A stretch of 64,000 bases of DNA from NCBI RefSeq assembly GCF_002262875.1, contig NZ_NKYE01000005.1, forward strand, positions 186,001 through 250,000. The letters run 5' to 3'. Under the pieces are notes generated by a model, which worked only from the letters and a program-made list of their open reading frames with translations, had not been told where the DNA came from and made no database searches. Position 1 is the first letter of the stretch, and each line of letters starts with the position of its first letter. Positions 48,938 to 58,063 of this stretch are shown in pieces. This stretch comes from Amycolatopsis antarctica (GTDB lineage Bacteria > Actinomycetota > Actinomycetes > Mycobacteriales > Pseudonocardiaceae). The translations under genes and the position numbers were made by a program.

Positions 48938-49657
48938 ATGATCCGCAGGACAGCCTGGACGCTGGCCACGCTCGCCGGCTCGCCGCTGCTGCTCGCGCAG
49001 GCCGTCCGGGTCCGTCGTGCCACGCCGAAACTGCCCGGGGCACAGGGGCCCGTCGACGGCGAAGTCCGCGGTACCGGCGCTCCGCTCCGGCTACTGGTGA
49101 TCGGCGAGTCCACAGTGGACGGCGTGGGTGCGCGGACGCACGACGAGGCGCTCACCGGACGGATCGCGCAGTCGCTGGCCACCCGGCTCGGCCGGGGTGT
49201 GCGCTGGCGGGCCCTCGGCCTGTCCGGGGCGAACGCGCGCACGGTGCGGCGGCGGCTGCTCCGCGACGCCTGCGCGCTGCCCGCCGACCTGGTGGTGATC
49301 GCGCTCGGCGTGAACGACGTCATCGAGCTGCACTCCGCCGCCCGGTACCGCCGCGACCTGCTGCGGCTGCTGCTGGACCTGCGGCGCGGACTCGGACCGG
49401 TGCCCGTGCTGTTCGCCGGGGTACCGCCGCTGGATCGTTTCCCGAACCTGCCGTGGCCGCTGCGCGCCGTGCTCGGCGCCCGCTCCCGCGCCCTCGGTTC
49501 CGCCGCCACGACGCTGGACGCGCTCCCCGGCGTCAGCTACGTACCGGTACCGGCGGACATCCTGCGCCCCGAGTGGTTCGCCGACGACGGTTTCCATCCC
49601 GGCCCCGAGGCGTATCTGGCGTGGGGACGGCAGCTCGCCGAGGTAGCTCCCGGGTAG
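48938..49657 (+). CDS. SGNH/GDSL hydrolase
   Basis: A 239-residue SGNH-fold esterase/lipase. Block I is VIGESTVDGVGA (catalytic Ser), block III is ALGVNDVIEL (Asn), and block V is DDGFHPGPEAY (Asp and His). An N-terminal hydrophobic stretch (TLATLAGSPLLLAQAV) could anchor it to the membrane or be a signal. The ATG has GAGGAGG upstream. The acyl substrate is unknown. Confidence 0.9.
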   Translation: MIRRTAWTLATLAGSPLLLAQAVRVRRATPKLPGAQGPVDGEVRGTGAPLRLLVIGESTVDGVGARTHDEALTGRIAQSLATRLGRGVRWRALGLSGANARTVRRRLLRDACALPADLVVIALGVNDVIELHSAARYRRDLLRLLLDLRRGLGPVPVLFAGVPPLDRFPNLPWPLRAVLGARSRALGSAATTLDALPGVSYVPVPADILRPEWFADDGFHPGPEAYLAWGRQLAEVAPG

Positions 49658-49658
49658 G

Positions 49659-50117
49659 TCAGCCGCGTTCGGCGGCGCGCACCATCCGGGCCGAGACCAC
49701 ACTGATCACCGTCCGCATCACCAGCCGGATTCCCGGGCCGGTGCCGGGCACCGTCTCCCGGAACGAAGCCGTCCAGCGCAGATCCGTACCGCCGGCGGCG
49801 TTCGGCGTGAAGCGAACCTCGGCGTGGTACTCCTTCAACGGCCGGTCGGCGGCGAAGGAGTACGCGTGCAGCCGGTCCTGCTCGTAGGCCACGGTCCGCT
49901 CCCGCAGCAGCACCGGCCACGCCCCGACCACCCGAACCGCGCCCAGCCCGGCCGTCTCCGGCTCGCCGGTGCGCTCCCAGCGTGAGATCAGCACCAGCGG
50001 CCGGGCCCAGTCCGTCCAGCCCGGGGCGTCGGTCTCCATCGCGAACAGCCGCTCCGGGGACGCCGTACTGACCCGGTTGACCTCGAAGGAGAACGTCCTC
50101 GCCCGCTGCCTGCCCAT
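49659..50117 (-). CDS. SRPBCC-family (polyketide cyclase/dehydrase-like) protein
   Basis: A 152-residue START-like domain protein, shown by FSFEVNRVSTASPERLFAME, WTDWARPLV, the central GLGAVRVVG strand pair and the long C-terminal helix. The family binds hydrophobic ligands; no catalytic residues can be assigned. It converges on the hydrolase gene, whose stop lies 2 bp away. Confidence 0.85.
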   Translation of the reverse strand: MGRQRARTFSFEVNRVSTASPERLFAMETDAPGWTDWARPLVLISRWERTGEPETAGLGAVRVVGAWPVLLRERTVAYEQDRLHAYSFAADRPLKEYHAEVRFTPNAAGGTDLRWTASFRETVPGTGPGIRLVMRTVISVVSARMVRAAERG

Positions 50118-50228
50118 CTGCCCGCCTCTCGCCCGGAGAATCCGTCCACGCCGCTCGCGGACGCCCGCCGTGATGTCAACGACCGAGACGCCGGGCGACT
50201 ACGGGCCGTTCTGGGTGAAGATGGACAC

Positions 50229-52172
50229 GTGACCGACTTCGCCGCCCCGCACTGGCTGGCCCAGTTGCTGCGCAGCACCCCGGCGCCGATGCCGTGGAGC
50301 CGGGCGGTGCGTGCGGCGCTGGCGCTGGCGGTCCCGCTGGCTGTCGGCCTTGCGCTGGGCGACATCGGCCTCGGCGCGCTGGTCTCCACCGGTGCGCTGC
50401 CCACCGTGCTGTCCGAGGCGGCGGGCCCTTACCGCTACCGGGCTCGCCGGATCGGCGGGGCGACCGCCGCCGCGGCCGTCGGCTACGCGATCGGCCTGTT
50501 CGCCGGGGCGAGCCCGTGGACCTCGGTGCCCGCCGTCATCGGCATCGCCGCCGTCTCCGCACTGGTCAGCGCCGCGGGCAACAACGCCTCCAACGCCGGG
50601 CTGCAGTTCTTCGTCTTCGGGGTCCTGGGCACCGGGCAGCACGCGATGGGCATCGGACTCGGCGTCTCCTTGCTGTGCTTCCTGGCCGGCGCGGCGTGGG
50701 GGCTGACCGTCGCGCTCGCCGCCTGGACCGTGCGCGCCACGACACCCGAACGCAGCGCCGTCGCACAGGTCTACATCGAGCTCGCGGCGATGCTCTCGGC
50801 CGAGGACGAGCACACCTCCCGCGCAGCCCGGCACCAGCTCACCACCGCCATGAACACCGCCTACGACCGGCTGCTCACCGCCCGGTCCTGGCTGTCCGGA
50901 CGGGACGCCACCTACCGGGCGCTGCTCAACCGCCTCGCCGCGGGCACCCCGGCCGTCGAGGCGTCCGTCGCCATCGTCAACGCCGGACAGCGCGCCCCGC
51001 GGGAAGTCGTCACGTACCTGGCGTCGGTGGCCACCTCGATCCTGGCGGCCGTACCGGTGGACGAACCGCCCGAACCGGCCGCGGACGCCTCGCCCGCGCA
51101 ACTCGCCCTCTACGCCGGACTGGAACGCATCGCCAAGGGGGAACAGCGTGGGCGCCGCGATCCGGCGCCGTTGCGGGAGAAGGTGCGGGACTGGGCGACC
51201 TCGCTGATCGCGGGCCCGCTGACCTGGATCGCCGCCGCCAGGCTGACGCTGTGCGTCGCCATCGCCGAGGCGGCTGGCCTGCTGGTGCCGTTCGAACGGT
51301 CGTACTGGATCACGCTCACCGTCGGCATCGTGCTCAAACCGGACTTCGGCTCGGTGTTCGGCCGCGCCGTGCTGCGCGGTATCGGCACCGTCGCCGGCGT
51401 CGGGCTCGGTGCGGCGGCGCTCGGCATCGGTGCCCCCGGCTGGGCGCTGGTTCTGCTGGCGGGTGTGTTCGCGGCGGGCGCCGCCATCGGAAAGGTACGC
51501 AACTACGGCATTCTCAGCGCCTTCGTGACGCCGCTGATCATCCTGCAGATGGACCTGACCAACCAGGGGGACTGGCCGGTCGTCCTGGCCCGGCTGGTGG
51601 ACACCGTGCTGGGCTGCGCGATCGTCCTGGTGTTCGGTTACCTGCTGTGGCCGGGCAGCAGGCGGCCCCGGGTCGGTGGCCTGCTCGCGGACGTGGTCGA
51701 CGCCGTCGGCGCGTACGTCGAACGGGGGCTGCTGCCCGCCGGCACCGCGGACGAACGCGCGGAGCGGTCCCGGTGCAGGCGGCTGGCCTACCGCGGTCTC
51801 GCCGACCTGCGCACGGCGTTCCAGCAGGTCGTCGTCGAACCGTCCGCCGCGGGGCGGCAGGCGGCCGCGTGGTGGCCGGTCATCGTCGCGCTCGAACAGG
51901 TCACCGATGCCGTGACGGAGGTGGTGGTGACCGTCGAGCACGGGGCCCCTGCGCCCGCGGCCGGTGACGTCGAGCTGCTCTCGGCGGCGCTCGGTGAGCT
52001 GGCGGCGTCGGTACGCCAGCAGCGTCACCCACGGGACGGCGCGCTGCCGGAGCACGATCAGCTCAGCGGCGTCGTCGATCAGCTCCGGTCGGCGTTCGAC
52101 GCGGTTCGCGGGCCGGATCTGTCCGCGCGGACGCCCTCGCGGGTGCTGCGGCGGTTCCGTTCGGACCGGTGA
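50229..52172 (+). CDS. FUSC-family membrane protein
   Basis: A 647-residue protein of the fusaric-acid-resistance/aromatic efflux (FUSC/AaeB-like) family. It has two hydrophobic halves: six helices after residue 25 (starting AVRAALALAVPLAVGLALGD) and again after residue 330, including the FUSC_2-like FERSYWITLTVGIVLKPDFGSVFGRAVLRG. A helical cytoplasmic segment separates them and a soluble tail follows. Substrate is unknown. It starts at a GTG; ribosome binding is weak (GTGAAGATGGACAC upstream). Confidence 0.9.
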   Translation: MTDFAAPHWLAQLLRSTPAPMPWSRAVRAALALAVPLAVGLALGDIGLGALVSTGALPTVLSEAAGPYRYRARRIGGATAAAAVGYAIGLFAGASPWTSVPAVIGIAAVSALVSAAGNNASNAGLQFFVFGVLGTGQHAMGIGLGVSLLCFLAGAAWGLTVALAAWTVRATTPERSAVAQVYIELAAMLSAEDEHTSRAARHQLTTAMNTAYDRLLTARSWLSGRDATYRALLNRLAAGTPAVEASVAIVNAGQRAPREVVTYLASVATSILAAVPVDEPPEPAADASPAQLALYAGLERIAKGEQRGRRDPAPLREKVRDWATSLIAGPLTWIAAARLTLCVAIAEAAGLLVPFERSYWITLTVGIVLKPDFGSVFGRAVLRGIGTVAGVGLGAAALGIGAPGWALVLLAGVFAAGAAIGKVRNYGILSAFVTPLIILQMDLTNQGDWPVVLARLVDTVLGCAIVLVFGYLLWPGSRRPRVGGLLADVVDAVGAYVERGLLPAGTADERAERSRCRRLAYRGLADLRTAFQQVVVEPSAAGRQAAAWWPVIVALEQVTDAVTEVVVTVEHGAPAPAAGDVELLSAALGELAASVRQQRHPRDGALPEHDQLSGVVDQLRSAFDAVRGPDLSARTPSRVLRRFRSDR

Positions 52173-52247
52173 CACCGGCTTGCGAGATCGCGCGACTCGG
52201 GTTTGATGGTCTGTGTCGCGACCCCGGAGTGCGAAGGAGTCTGAACC

Positions 52248-52490
52248 ATGGGCATCAATTTCGATGACATCAAGAACAAGGCGCAGGAAGCCCTCGGCAA
52301 GCACGGCGACAAGGCCGGCCAGGGCGTCGACAAGGCCGGTGAGTTCGCCAAGTCCAAGTTCGGCGACCACGCCGACAAGATCGACAACGCCACCGGCAAG
52401 GCCAAGGACTACCTGAACAAGGACCAGCAGGGCCAGGGCGGCGACGCTCAGCCGCCGCAGGGTGGCCCCACCCCGCAGCCGCCCGCCTGA
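52248..52490 (+). CDS. Rv0909/MT0933-like antitoxin-family small protein
   Basis: An 80-residue Lys/Asp/Gly-rich helical protein, MGINFDDIKNKAQEALGKHG at its start, with repeated DKAG/KFGDHADKID segments and a Pro/Gln-rich end. It matches the actinobacterial family named after the Mycobacterium antitoxin Rv0909. No toxin gene lies next to it, so the antitoxin label may not reflect its job here. GAAGGAG precedes the ATG. Confidence 0.8.
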   Translation: MGINFDDIKNKAQEALGKHGDKAGQGVDKAGEFAKSKFGDHADKIDNATGKAKDYLNKDQQGQGGDAQPPQGGPTPQPPA

Positions 52491-52741
52491 CGGTGCGGCT
52501 TTCCGGCGTCCGATCCGTTCGGGCGCCGAGGATCGAGGCCCCTTTCACGCTCGCCGTGGAGGGGGCTTCTTCCTGCCCCGACGCCCAGCCCCGGTCGTTC
52601 CCGTCGGCGTTCGGATCGTCTCCGCCGCCCGTCCGGTCCCGCGCTCGGGTGATCCCGTCCGAGTGAATCCGGGCGAGGAATTCTCCCCGTCCGCCGGGCC
52701 CGGTCGGCGGGTTCCCCTCAGCCGGTGCCCGCCACGGAGGA

Positions 52742-53710
52742 TCAGGCGACCTGGCCGGTGACCGAACCGTCCGCCACGGCGGTGATGTGGCCGCCGCGTT
52801 CGCCGAGGGCACGGAGGCCGTCGCGGGCGTCCGGGGCGTCCAGCCGCACCAGGACCTCCGTGCGGGCCGCGTCCCGGTGTTCGGCCAGTGTCCGCATGCC
52901 CTGGTAACCGGCGTTGATCGTCGAGGCCAGTCCGCCGGTGGACGCCAGCGACCCGCGGGTGGCGCCGAGCATCCCCAGCGCCTCGTCCAGTACCGGGAGC
53001 AGTGCCTCGCGGTTGCCCTCCGTCATCGCGCGCACCAGTTCCGGCCTGCTCCCCGCGACGCGGGTGCCGTCGCCGAACGACCCGGCGGACAGCGAGGCGG
53101 CGAGCGGGCCACCGTGACCGCCGACCGTGGCGAGCACCGCGGCCAGCAGATGCGGCAGGTGGGAAACGCGGGCGACGGCCTCGTCGTGCGCGGACGCCGA
53201 CAGCGGTACGACCCTGGCACCCGCGTCCAGCGCCAGCGCCGCGACCTCGCTCCACACCGCGAGGTCCGTGTCGTCCTCGACGCACACCACCCAGGCGGCG
53301 CCGTCGAACAGCGCCACGTTCCCCGCCGCCCAGCCCGACTCCGCCGTGCCCGTCATCGGATGTCCGCCCGCGTAGCGCGCCTGCGGCACCAGCCTGCGCA
53401 CCGACCCGAGCACCGGGCCCTTCACACTGGTGACGTCGGTGAGCACGCATGCCGGGGCGTGCGCCGCGACACGGCGAAGCACCTCGTCGACCGCGGGCAG
53501 CGGTACCGCCGACACGACGACGGCGTCCCGCTCGGCCGCCCGCCGCAGCGCCGCGTCGACGTCGGTACCCGCGTCGTAACCGTCCACAGTGGCCGCTTCG
53601 GCATCCGATCCGGACTCGGTCGCGCCCCACGCCGTCCGGCCAGCCGCGACGGCGGAACGCAGCACGGAGCCGCCGAGCAGGCCGAGGCCGATCACACAGA
53701 TGTCTCGCAC
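52742..53710 (-). CDS. tyrA: Prephenate dehydrogenase
   Basis: A 322-residue NAD(P)-dependent prephenate dehydrogenase for tyrosine synthesis. The Rossmann motif GLGLLGGSV is at the N-terminus; YAGGHPMTGT carries the catalytic His region, followed by DDTDLAVWSEVAALALDAGARV and VSHLPHLLAAVLA. The C-terminal part has an ACT-like segment (TEVLVRLDAPDARDGLRALGERGGHITAV). The GTG at 53710 has AGAGGA upstream; longer in-frame extension looks non-coding. It lies 13 bp downstream of the M20 gene. Confidence 0.92.
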   Translation of the reverse strand: MRDICVIGLGLLGGSVLRSAVAAGRTAWGATESGSDAEAATVDGYDAGTDVDAALRRAAERDAVVVSAVPLPAVDEVLRRVAAHAPACVLTDVTSVKGPVLGSVRRLVPQARYAGGHPMTGTAESGWAAGNVALFDGAAWVVCVEDDTDLAVWSEVAALALDAGARVVPLSASAHDEAVARVSHLPHLLAAVLATVGGHGGPLAASLSAGSFGDGTRVAGSRPELVRAMTEGNREALLPVLDEALGMLGATRGSLASTGGLASTINAGYQGMRTLAEHRDAARTEVLVRLDAPDARDGLRALGERGGHITAVADGSVTGQVA

Positions 53711-53723
53711 CGCGCCATCCTCT

Positions 53724-54950
53724 CTAACGAAGGGCGTCGAGCGCGAACGCGGCGTACATCGCCACGCCGGCGGCCATCGCCTGCTCGTGGTAGCGGACCC
53801 GGTTGGAGTGGTTCGGCGCCGCCTCGGCGGGATCGGTGCCGGGCGGGCACGCGCCGACGAACGCGAACGTCCCGGGAATCCGCTGCAGCACATAGGAGAA
53901 GTCCTCAGCACCCATGATCGGGTCGGGCATCACCTCGGAACGGTCGGCCCCGAGGACCTCGCCGCCCAGTTCGGTGAACGCGGGCGCGCGCTCGTCGTCG
54001 TTGACGGTCACCGGGTAGCCGGGCTCGATGTCCGCGGCGACCTTGCAGCCGTGTGCGGTCCCGATCGCCTCGCACACCTTCGGCAGCTCGGCGCGCACCA
54101 GCGCGCGGGTGCGCTCGGAGACCGTCCGGATCGTGCCCTCCAGCTCGGCGACCTCCGGGATGATGTTCGTCGTCGTCCCGGCGGCGATCCTGGCGACGGT
54201 GAGCACGGCGGGTTCGAAGACGCTGACCCGCCGGGTGATCATCGTCTGCAGCGCCCCGACCATCGCGGCCGCGGCGGGGATGGGGTCGATCGCGGCGTGC
54301 GGGGCCGAAGCGTGCCCGCCCTTCCCGGTGACCGTCACGAAGAACTGGTCGGCGGAGGCGAGGATCGGCCCGGGGCGGGCGAAGACGTGCCCGGCGGCCA
54401 TGTTCGCGTGGACGTGCAGGGCCAGCGCCCGTTCGACGCGCTCGCCCGCCGCGTCCAGCACGCCTTCGTGGATCATGTGCCGCGCCCCGTGGTAGCCCTC
54501 CTCGCCGGGCTGGAACATGAACACCACCGAGCCCGCGAGTTCGCTCGCGTGCTCGCACAGTAGCCGGGCGGCGGACACCAGCATCGCCACGTGCAGGTCG
54601 TGCCCGCAGGCATGCATCGTCCCGTCCACTTCGGACGCGAACTCCTCGCCGGACTCCTCGGTCAGTGGCAGCGCGTCCATGTCGGCGCGCAGCAGCACGG
54701 CGGGCCCGGGCTTCGCGCCGCGCAGGATCGCGGTGATCGACGTGGTCGACTTGCCGAGCGAGATCTCCAGCGGCAGCCCTTCGAGCGCGCGCAGGATCGC
54801 GGCCTGGGTGACGGGAAGCCGCAGGCCCTGCTCGGGCTGCCGGTGGATCTCCCGGCGCAGGCTGACCGTGTCGGACTGCAGCGCCTCGGCCTCGGCCAGC
54901 AGGCCCGCGAAGCGCGCGTCGGGGAGCGAGGGGAGCTCGGTCGGTTCCAT
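53724..54950 (-). CDS. M20-family amidohydrolase
   Basis: A 408-residue metallo-amidohydrolase of the IAA-amino-acid hydrolase/aminoacylase group. Metal-site motifs are MHACGHDLHVAML, FQPGEEGYHGARHMI, HVHANMAAG and the C-terminal PNHSNRVRYHEQ; the lid domain has GKGGHASAPHAAIDPI. It hydrolyses N-acyl amino acids or similar amides in the cytosol. It is the upstream member of a pair with prephenate dehydrogenase on the minus strand. Confidence 0.92.
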   Translation of the reverse strand: MEPTELPSLPDARFAGLLAEAEALQSDTVSLRREIHRQPEQGLRLPVTQAAILRALEGLPLEISLGKSTTSITAILRGAKPGPAVLLRADMDALPLTEESGEEFASEVDGTMHACGHDLHVAMLVSAARLLCEHASELAGSVVFMFQPGEEGYHGARHMIHEGVLDAAGERVERALALHVHANMAAGHVFARPGPILASADQFFVTVTGKGGHASAPHAAIDPIPAAAAMVGALQTMITRRVSVFEPAVLTVARIAAGTTTNIIPEVAELEGTIRTVSERTRALVRAELPKVCEAIGTAHGCKVAADIEPGYPVTVNDDERAPAFTELGGEVLGADRSEVMPDPIMGAEDFSYVLQRIPGTFAFVGACPPGTDPAEAAPNHSNRVRYHEQAMAAGVAMYAAFALDALR

Positions 54951-55045
54951 GGTGTCGATATTGGCAGTCGAAGGGGCTCCGACGCACCAGGGGCGAAGTG
55001 ATCGGCGGGCGATCGCGCACGCCAGGACCGGTATACGGTGTGGCG

Positions 55046-55528
55046 ATGGCGGTGCAGGAACCGATCACGGGATTCGCGGTGGCCGTGGTCCGCGAGGACG
55101 GCCGCTGGCGGTGCAGCGCGCTCGACGCCGCCGCTCTCGGCGAACTGGACGCGACGATCACCGAACTGCGGAAGCTGCGGTCCACCGGCGCGGTCTTCGC
55201 GCTGCTCGCCGTGGACGACGAGTTCTTCGTCATCGTGCGGCCGGGACCGCGGGGCCCCTCGTTGCTGCTCTCCGACGCGGCGGCCGGGCTCGACTACGAC
55301 ATCGCGGCGGACGTGCTGGACCTGCTGCGTGCCGATCCGCCCGATCCCGAGGACGAGTCGATCTGGCCGGAGGGCGACCTCGACGTGCTCGCCGACCTCG
55401 GCATGCCCGGGGACGAACTCGAGGTGGTGGTCGGCGATGTGGACCTCTACCCGGACGAGCAGTTGCAGATGATCGCGCAGCGGTGCGGTTTCGACGGCGA
55501 GTTCGCCGCACTGCTCGACGAACTCTAG
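55046..55528 (+). CDS. tRNA adenosine deaminase-associated protein
   Basis: A 160-residue acidic protein of the family regularly encoded just before tadA in actinobacteria. It begins MAVQEPITGFAVAVVREDGR and has FFVIVRPGPRGPSLLLSDAAAGLDYDIAADVLDLL. Function is not established beyond the genomic link. ATG 55046 is preferred over an upstream in-frame GTG. It ends 5 bp before tadA. Confidence 0.88.
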   Translation: MAVQEPITGFAVAVVREDGRWRCSALDAAALGELDATITELRKLRSTGAVFALLAVDDEFFVIVRPGPRGPSLLLSDAAAGLDYDIAADVLDLLRADPPDPEDESIWPEGDLDVLADLGMPGDELEVVVGDVDLYPDEQLQMIAQRCGFDGEFAALLDEL

Positions 55529-55533
55529 AGCCC

Positions 55534-56019
55534 GTGCCCGCCGTCGGGGACCTCGTGACCGGGGACGAGGACGCGGTACGGGCGGCGCTGGCTGCGGCGG
55601 CGGCCGCCGGGCGCGACGTGCCGATCGGTGCGGTCGTGCTCGGTCCGGACGGGCGCGTGCTCGCTGCCGCCCGCAACGCCCGCGAGGAGCTGGGTGACCC
55701 GACCGCACATGCCGAACTGCTCGCCCTGCGCGCCGCGGCCCGGGCGCACGGCGACGGCTGGCGGTTGTCCGGCTGCACGCTCGCGGTGACCGTGGAGCCC
55801 TGCACGATGTGCGCCGGTGCGCTGGTGCTGGCCCGGGTGTCGCGGGTCGTCTTCGGTGCGTGGGAGCCGCGCACCGGCGCGGTCGGGTCGTTGTGGGACG
55901 TGGTGCGCGATCGGCGGTTGAACCACCGTCCCGAGGTGCGCGGGGGCGTGCTGGAACGCGAGTGCGCGGCGTTGCTGGAGGCCTTCTTCGCCACGGAACG
56001 CACTCACCCAATGGAGTGA
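55534..56019 (+). CDS. tadA: tRNA-specific adenosine deaminase (A34 to inosine)
   Basis: A 161-residue zinc deaminase that converts the wobble adenosine of tRNA-Arg(ACG) to inosine. The zinc site is TAHAELLAL (His and catalytic Glu) and EPCTMCAGAL (two Cys). GTG 55534 is taken as start, 5 bp after its partner gene; another GTG lies at 55555. It is an essential core gene and unrelated to the peptide cluster. Confidence 0.94.
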   Translation: MPAVGDLVTGDEDAVRAALAAAAAAGRDVPIGAVVLGPDGRVLAAARNAREELGDPTAHAELLALRAAARAHGDGWRLSGCTLAVTVEPCTMCAGALVLARVSRVVFGAWEPRTGAVGSLWDVVRDRRLNHRPEVRGGVLERECAALLEAFFATERTHPME

Positions 56020-56113
56020 TGTGCGGCACTGTGCCGTGACGTTCCGGGGTCTCTGGGTATCCGAGTCGTAGTACGGCTCGTGATGAGCCGCGCCACAATG
56101 AAGGAGGATCTCG

Positions 56114-56323
56114 ATGAGCCTGTTCGACAAGGCGAAGGACAAGGCCCAGCAGGCCATGGGCACCGCCAAGGAGAAGACCGGCAAGGCCACGAACAACGAG
56201 GACCTCGAGGCTTCCGGCAAGGCCGACCAGACGAAGGGCGAGGCCAAGGAGGCCGCGCACGACGCCAGGGACAAGGCGCAGGGCGCGGTGCAGGACGCGA
56301 AGGACAAGTTCGGCAACCGCTGA
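56114..56323 (+). CDS. CsbD-family stress-response small protein
   Basis: A 69-residue Lys/Ala/Glu-rich protein, MSLFDKAKDKAQQAMGTAKE at the start, with the CsbD-like GKADQTKGEAKEAA segment. CsbD proteins are general-stress induced and intrinsically disordered to helical. AAGGAGG precedes the ATG. A GGGTAT box at 56055-56060 could belong to a stress-sigma-factor promoter but no matching upstream box was found. A terminator follows. Confidence 0.9.
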   Translation: MSLFDKAKDKAQQAMGTAKEKTGKATNNEDLEASGKADQTKGEAKEAAHDARDKAQGAVQDAKDKFGNR

Positions 56324-56344
56324 TCCCGTGCTTCGCTGACGCAG

Positions 56345-56371
56345 AGGCCCGTCCCGCTCGGGGGCGGGCCT
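56345..56371 (+). terminator. Terminator after the CsbD gene
   Basis: AGGCCCGTCCC pairs with GGGGCGGGCCT (11 pairs, one G-T) around a 5-base loop and is followed by TTTCG. Confidence 0.85.
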
Positions 56372-56458
56372 TTCGTCGTACGGGGCGGGCGACGAGCGCG
56401 TCAGACGCCGCCGACCCGTCTTCCGGAGCCGGAAACGGTGTGCAGTACCCTGGTCGGC

Positions 56459-56549
56459 GGTAGCGTGTCCGAGCGGCCGAAGGAGCTCGCCTCGAAAGCG
56501 AGTGACGGGTAACCCCCGTCCGTGGGTTCAAATCCCACCGCTACCGCCA
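56459..56549 (+). tRNA. tRNA-Ser (CGA anticodon)
   Basis: The 91-base gene has a 7-bp acceptor (GGTAGCG/CGCTACC), discriminator G and encoded CCA. The anticodon stem-loop CTCGCCT-CGA-AAGCGAG gives CGA, the long variable arm is typical of serine tRNA, and the T-loop is GGTTCAAATCC. Confidence 0.96.
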
Positions 56550-56556
56550 GCGAAAC

Positions 56557-56593
56557 CGAAGGGCGGGCACCGGATCCCGGTGCCCGCCCTTCG
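56557..56593. terminator. 17-bp bidirectional hairpin terminator
   Basis: CGAAGGGCGGGCACCGG (56557-56573) and its exact complement (56577-56593) leave a 3-base loop. It lies between the tRNA-Ser 3' end and the convergent secreted-protein gene, serving both. Confidence 0.92.
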
Positions 56594-56611
56594 TGCTGTC
56601 AGGGCCGCGAA

Positions 56612-57691
56612 TCAGCCGCCGTGCACCGTGGCGAACGGCTGCTGCTTGTTGCCCGGACCCGCCGAGCCGACGGCCAGCAGGCGACCGTCGTCGAGCGCGG
56701 TCCCGGCCACCGGGTCGCCCGCCGGGGGGCCCTCCACCGGGGCCCAGGTGGTGCCGTCGTAGCGCAGCAGCGTGTCGCCGAGGGACCAGAGCTGGTCGCC
56801 GACGCGGACGAGTTCACCCAGCTTCCCCCCTGCGACAGGGGCCTCCTGCTTGGTCCACGCGGTGCCGTCCCAGTGCAGCAGAACGGGCAGCGACGGGGTC
56901 GCGTCGTCGTAGGAGAACACCGTTCCGGTAGCCCACACATCGTCGGCTGCCAGCGCCGCGATGCCGTGAAGCTGTACGTCCTGGCTGACGGTGCCGGGGA
57001 ACTCGGGTACCGGCACCTCGCTCCACGCGGTGCCGTCCCAGTGCAGGGCGACGCCCTGGCCCGGCTCGCCGTCACGCTGGCCGATCGCCCACACATCGTC
57101 CGGTCCGGTGCCGGCGACCTCCGCCAGCGCCCAGTGCCCGGCGACGTCCGGAACGGGCACGTCGGACCAGGCCGTGCCGTCCCAGTGCTGCGCCATTCCC
57201 CGGCTCTCCACCGCGGGGTCGTCGGAGGACGCCCTGCCCACCGCCCAGACGTCGTCGGCGGCGAAAGCCACGGTGTCGAAGGCGAACAGCCGGTTCGAGG
57301 CGGGCGGCGGCGCGAACGGCACGACGGTCCACGCGGTGCCGTCCCAGTGCACGGTCTGCGCGCCGCCCGACTTCGCGTCCTGGCCGATCGCCCATGCGTC
57401 GTCGGCGGAGACCGTGGTGCCACCGGTGAGCCTGCCGATGTCCGGGACCGGTACCTCGGCCCAGTCCTCGGCACCGCGCAGGTACGCCTGGCTGTGGAAC
57501 GCGGGCAGCCCTTGGTACCAGCCACCGAACGCCCAGGTCACCCCGTCGGCGGAGCTGACCGAGTCGAGCAGGGAGAACGCGTCCCTGCCGGGAATGGGTT
57601 CGTCCGTCCAGCTTTCCTGTGCGGCTGCCTGTCCTGCCGTCGCCGCGATGAGTACCGCGGTGATGCCCGCGGCCAATCCGATCCGTTTCAA
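56612..57691 (-). CDS. Secreted repeat protein, beta-propeller-like
   Basis: A 359-residue exported protein. The signal peptide LKRIGLAAGITAVLIAATAG ends near AAAQES. The mature part has at least five repeats of the form ADDVWAxG...HWDGTAW, about 55-65 residues each, suggesting a beta-propeller. A TTG start at 57691 is chosen because GGAGG lies 7 bases upstream (GGAGGTAATCCG-TTG); an ATG 16 codons earlier lacks a site. Function unknown; the repeats suggest binding rather than catalysis. Confidence 0.8.
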   Translation of the reverse strand: MKRIGLAAGITAVLIAATAGQAAAQESWTDEPIPGRDAFSLLDSVSSADGVTWAFGGWYQGLPAFHSQAYLRGAEDWAEVPVPDIGRLTGGTTVSADDAWAIGQDAKSGGAQTVHWDGTAWTVVPFAPPPASNRLFAFDTVAFAADDVWAVGRASSDDPAVESRGMAQHWDGTAWSDVPVPDVAGHWALAEVAGTGPDDVWAIGQRDGEPGQGVALHWDGTAWSEVPVPEFPGTVSQDVQLHGIAALAADDVWATGTVFSYDDATPSLPVLLHWDGTAWTKQEAPVAGGKLGELVRVGDQLWSLGDTLLRYDGTTWAPVEGPPAGDPVAGTALDDGRLLAVGSAGPGNKQQPFATVHGG

Positions 57692-57785
57692 CGGATTACC
57701 TCCCAGTTGTCGAACACGTTCACCAGACGCGGTGAACACGTGACTGGTTGCCCGGAAGGAGTGAGGGGACGCCGAGGGCGAACGG

Positions 57786-57977
57786 TCAGGGGGTGAACGA
57801 GAATGCCTGCGCGACCGTGGTCGGCTGGTTGTGCGTCAACAACGCGTCGGCGTGCAGATCGGCGCGGCTCGGCAGCGGCACCTTGTGTCCACCCCGCTTG
57901 TGATCGCGCAGATCCACGATCGCCGCGACGGCGAGGCCCAGTACGAGCAGAAGTCCCAGAATCATCCAGATCGACAT
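57786..57977 (-). CDS. Tiny single-helix membrane protein (paralogue of the next gene)
   Basis: A 63-residue protein: one membrane helix (MSIWMILGLLLVLGLAVAAI) followed by VDLRDHKRGGHKVPLPSRAD. The ATG has GGGGAGAT upstream. It closely resembles the tandem gene at 58064-58273 in length of helix and the DLRDxKxG junction. No function is known. Confidence 0.7.
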   Translation of the reverse strand: MSIWMILGLLLVLGLAVAAIVDLRDHKRGGHKVPLPSRADLHADALLTHNQPTTVAQAFSFTP

Positions 57978-58063
57978 GATCTCCCCTTCAGTCTGGTTCG
58001 GTCGTGCCACCAGTCTACCCTCGCGGAAGCGCCATGACGGTGAGCAGACGATGAATCCGCTGG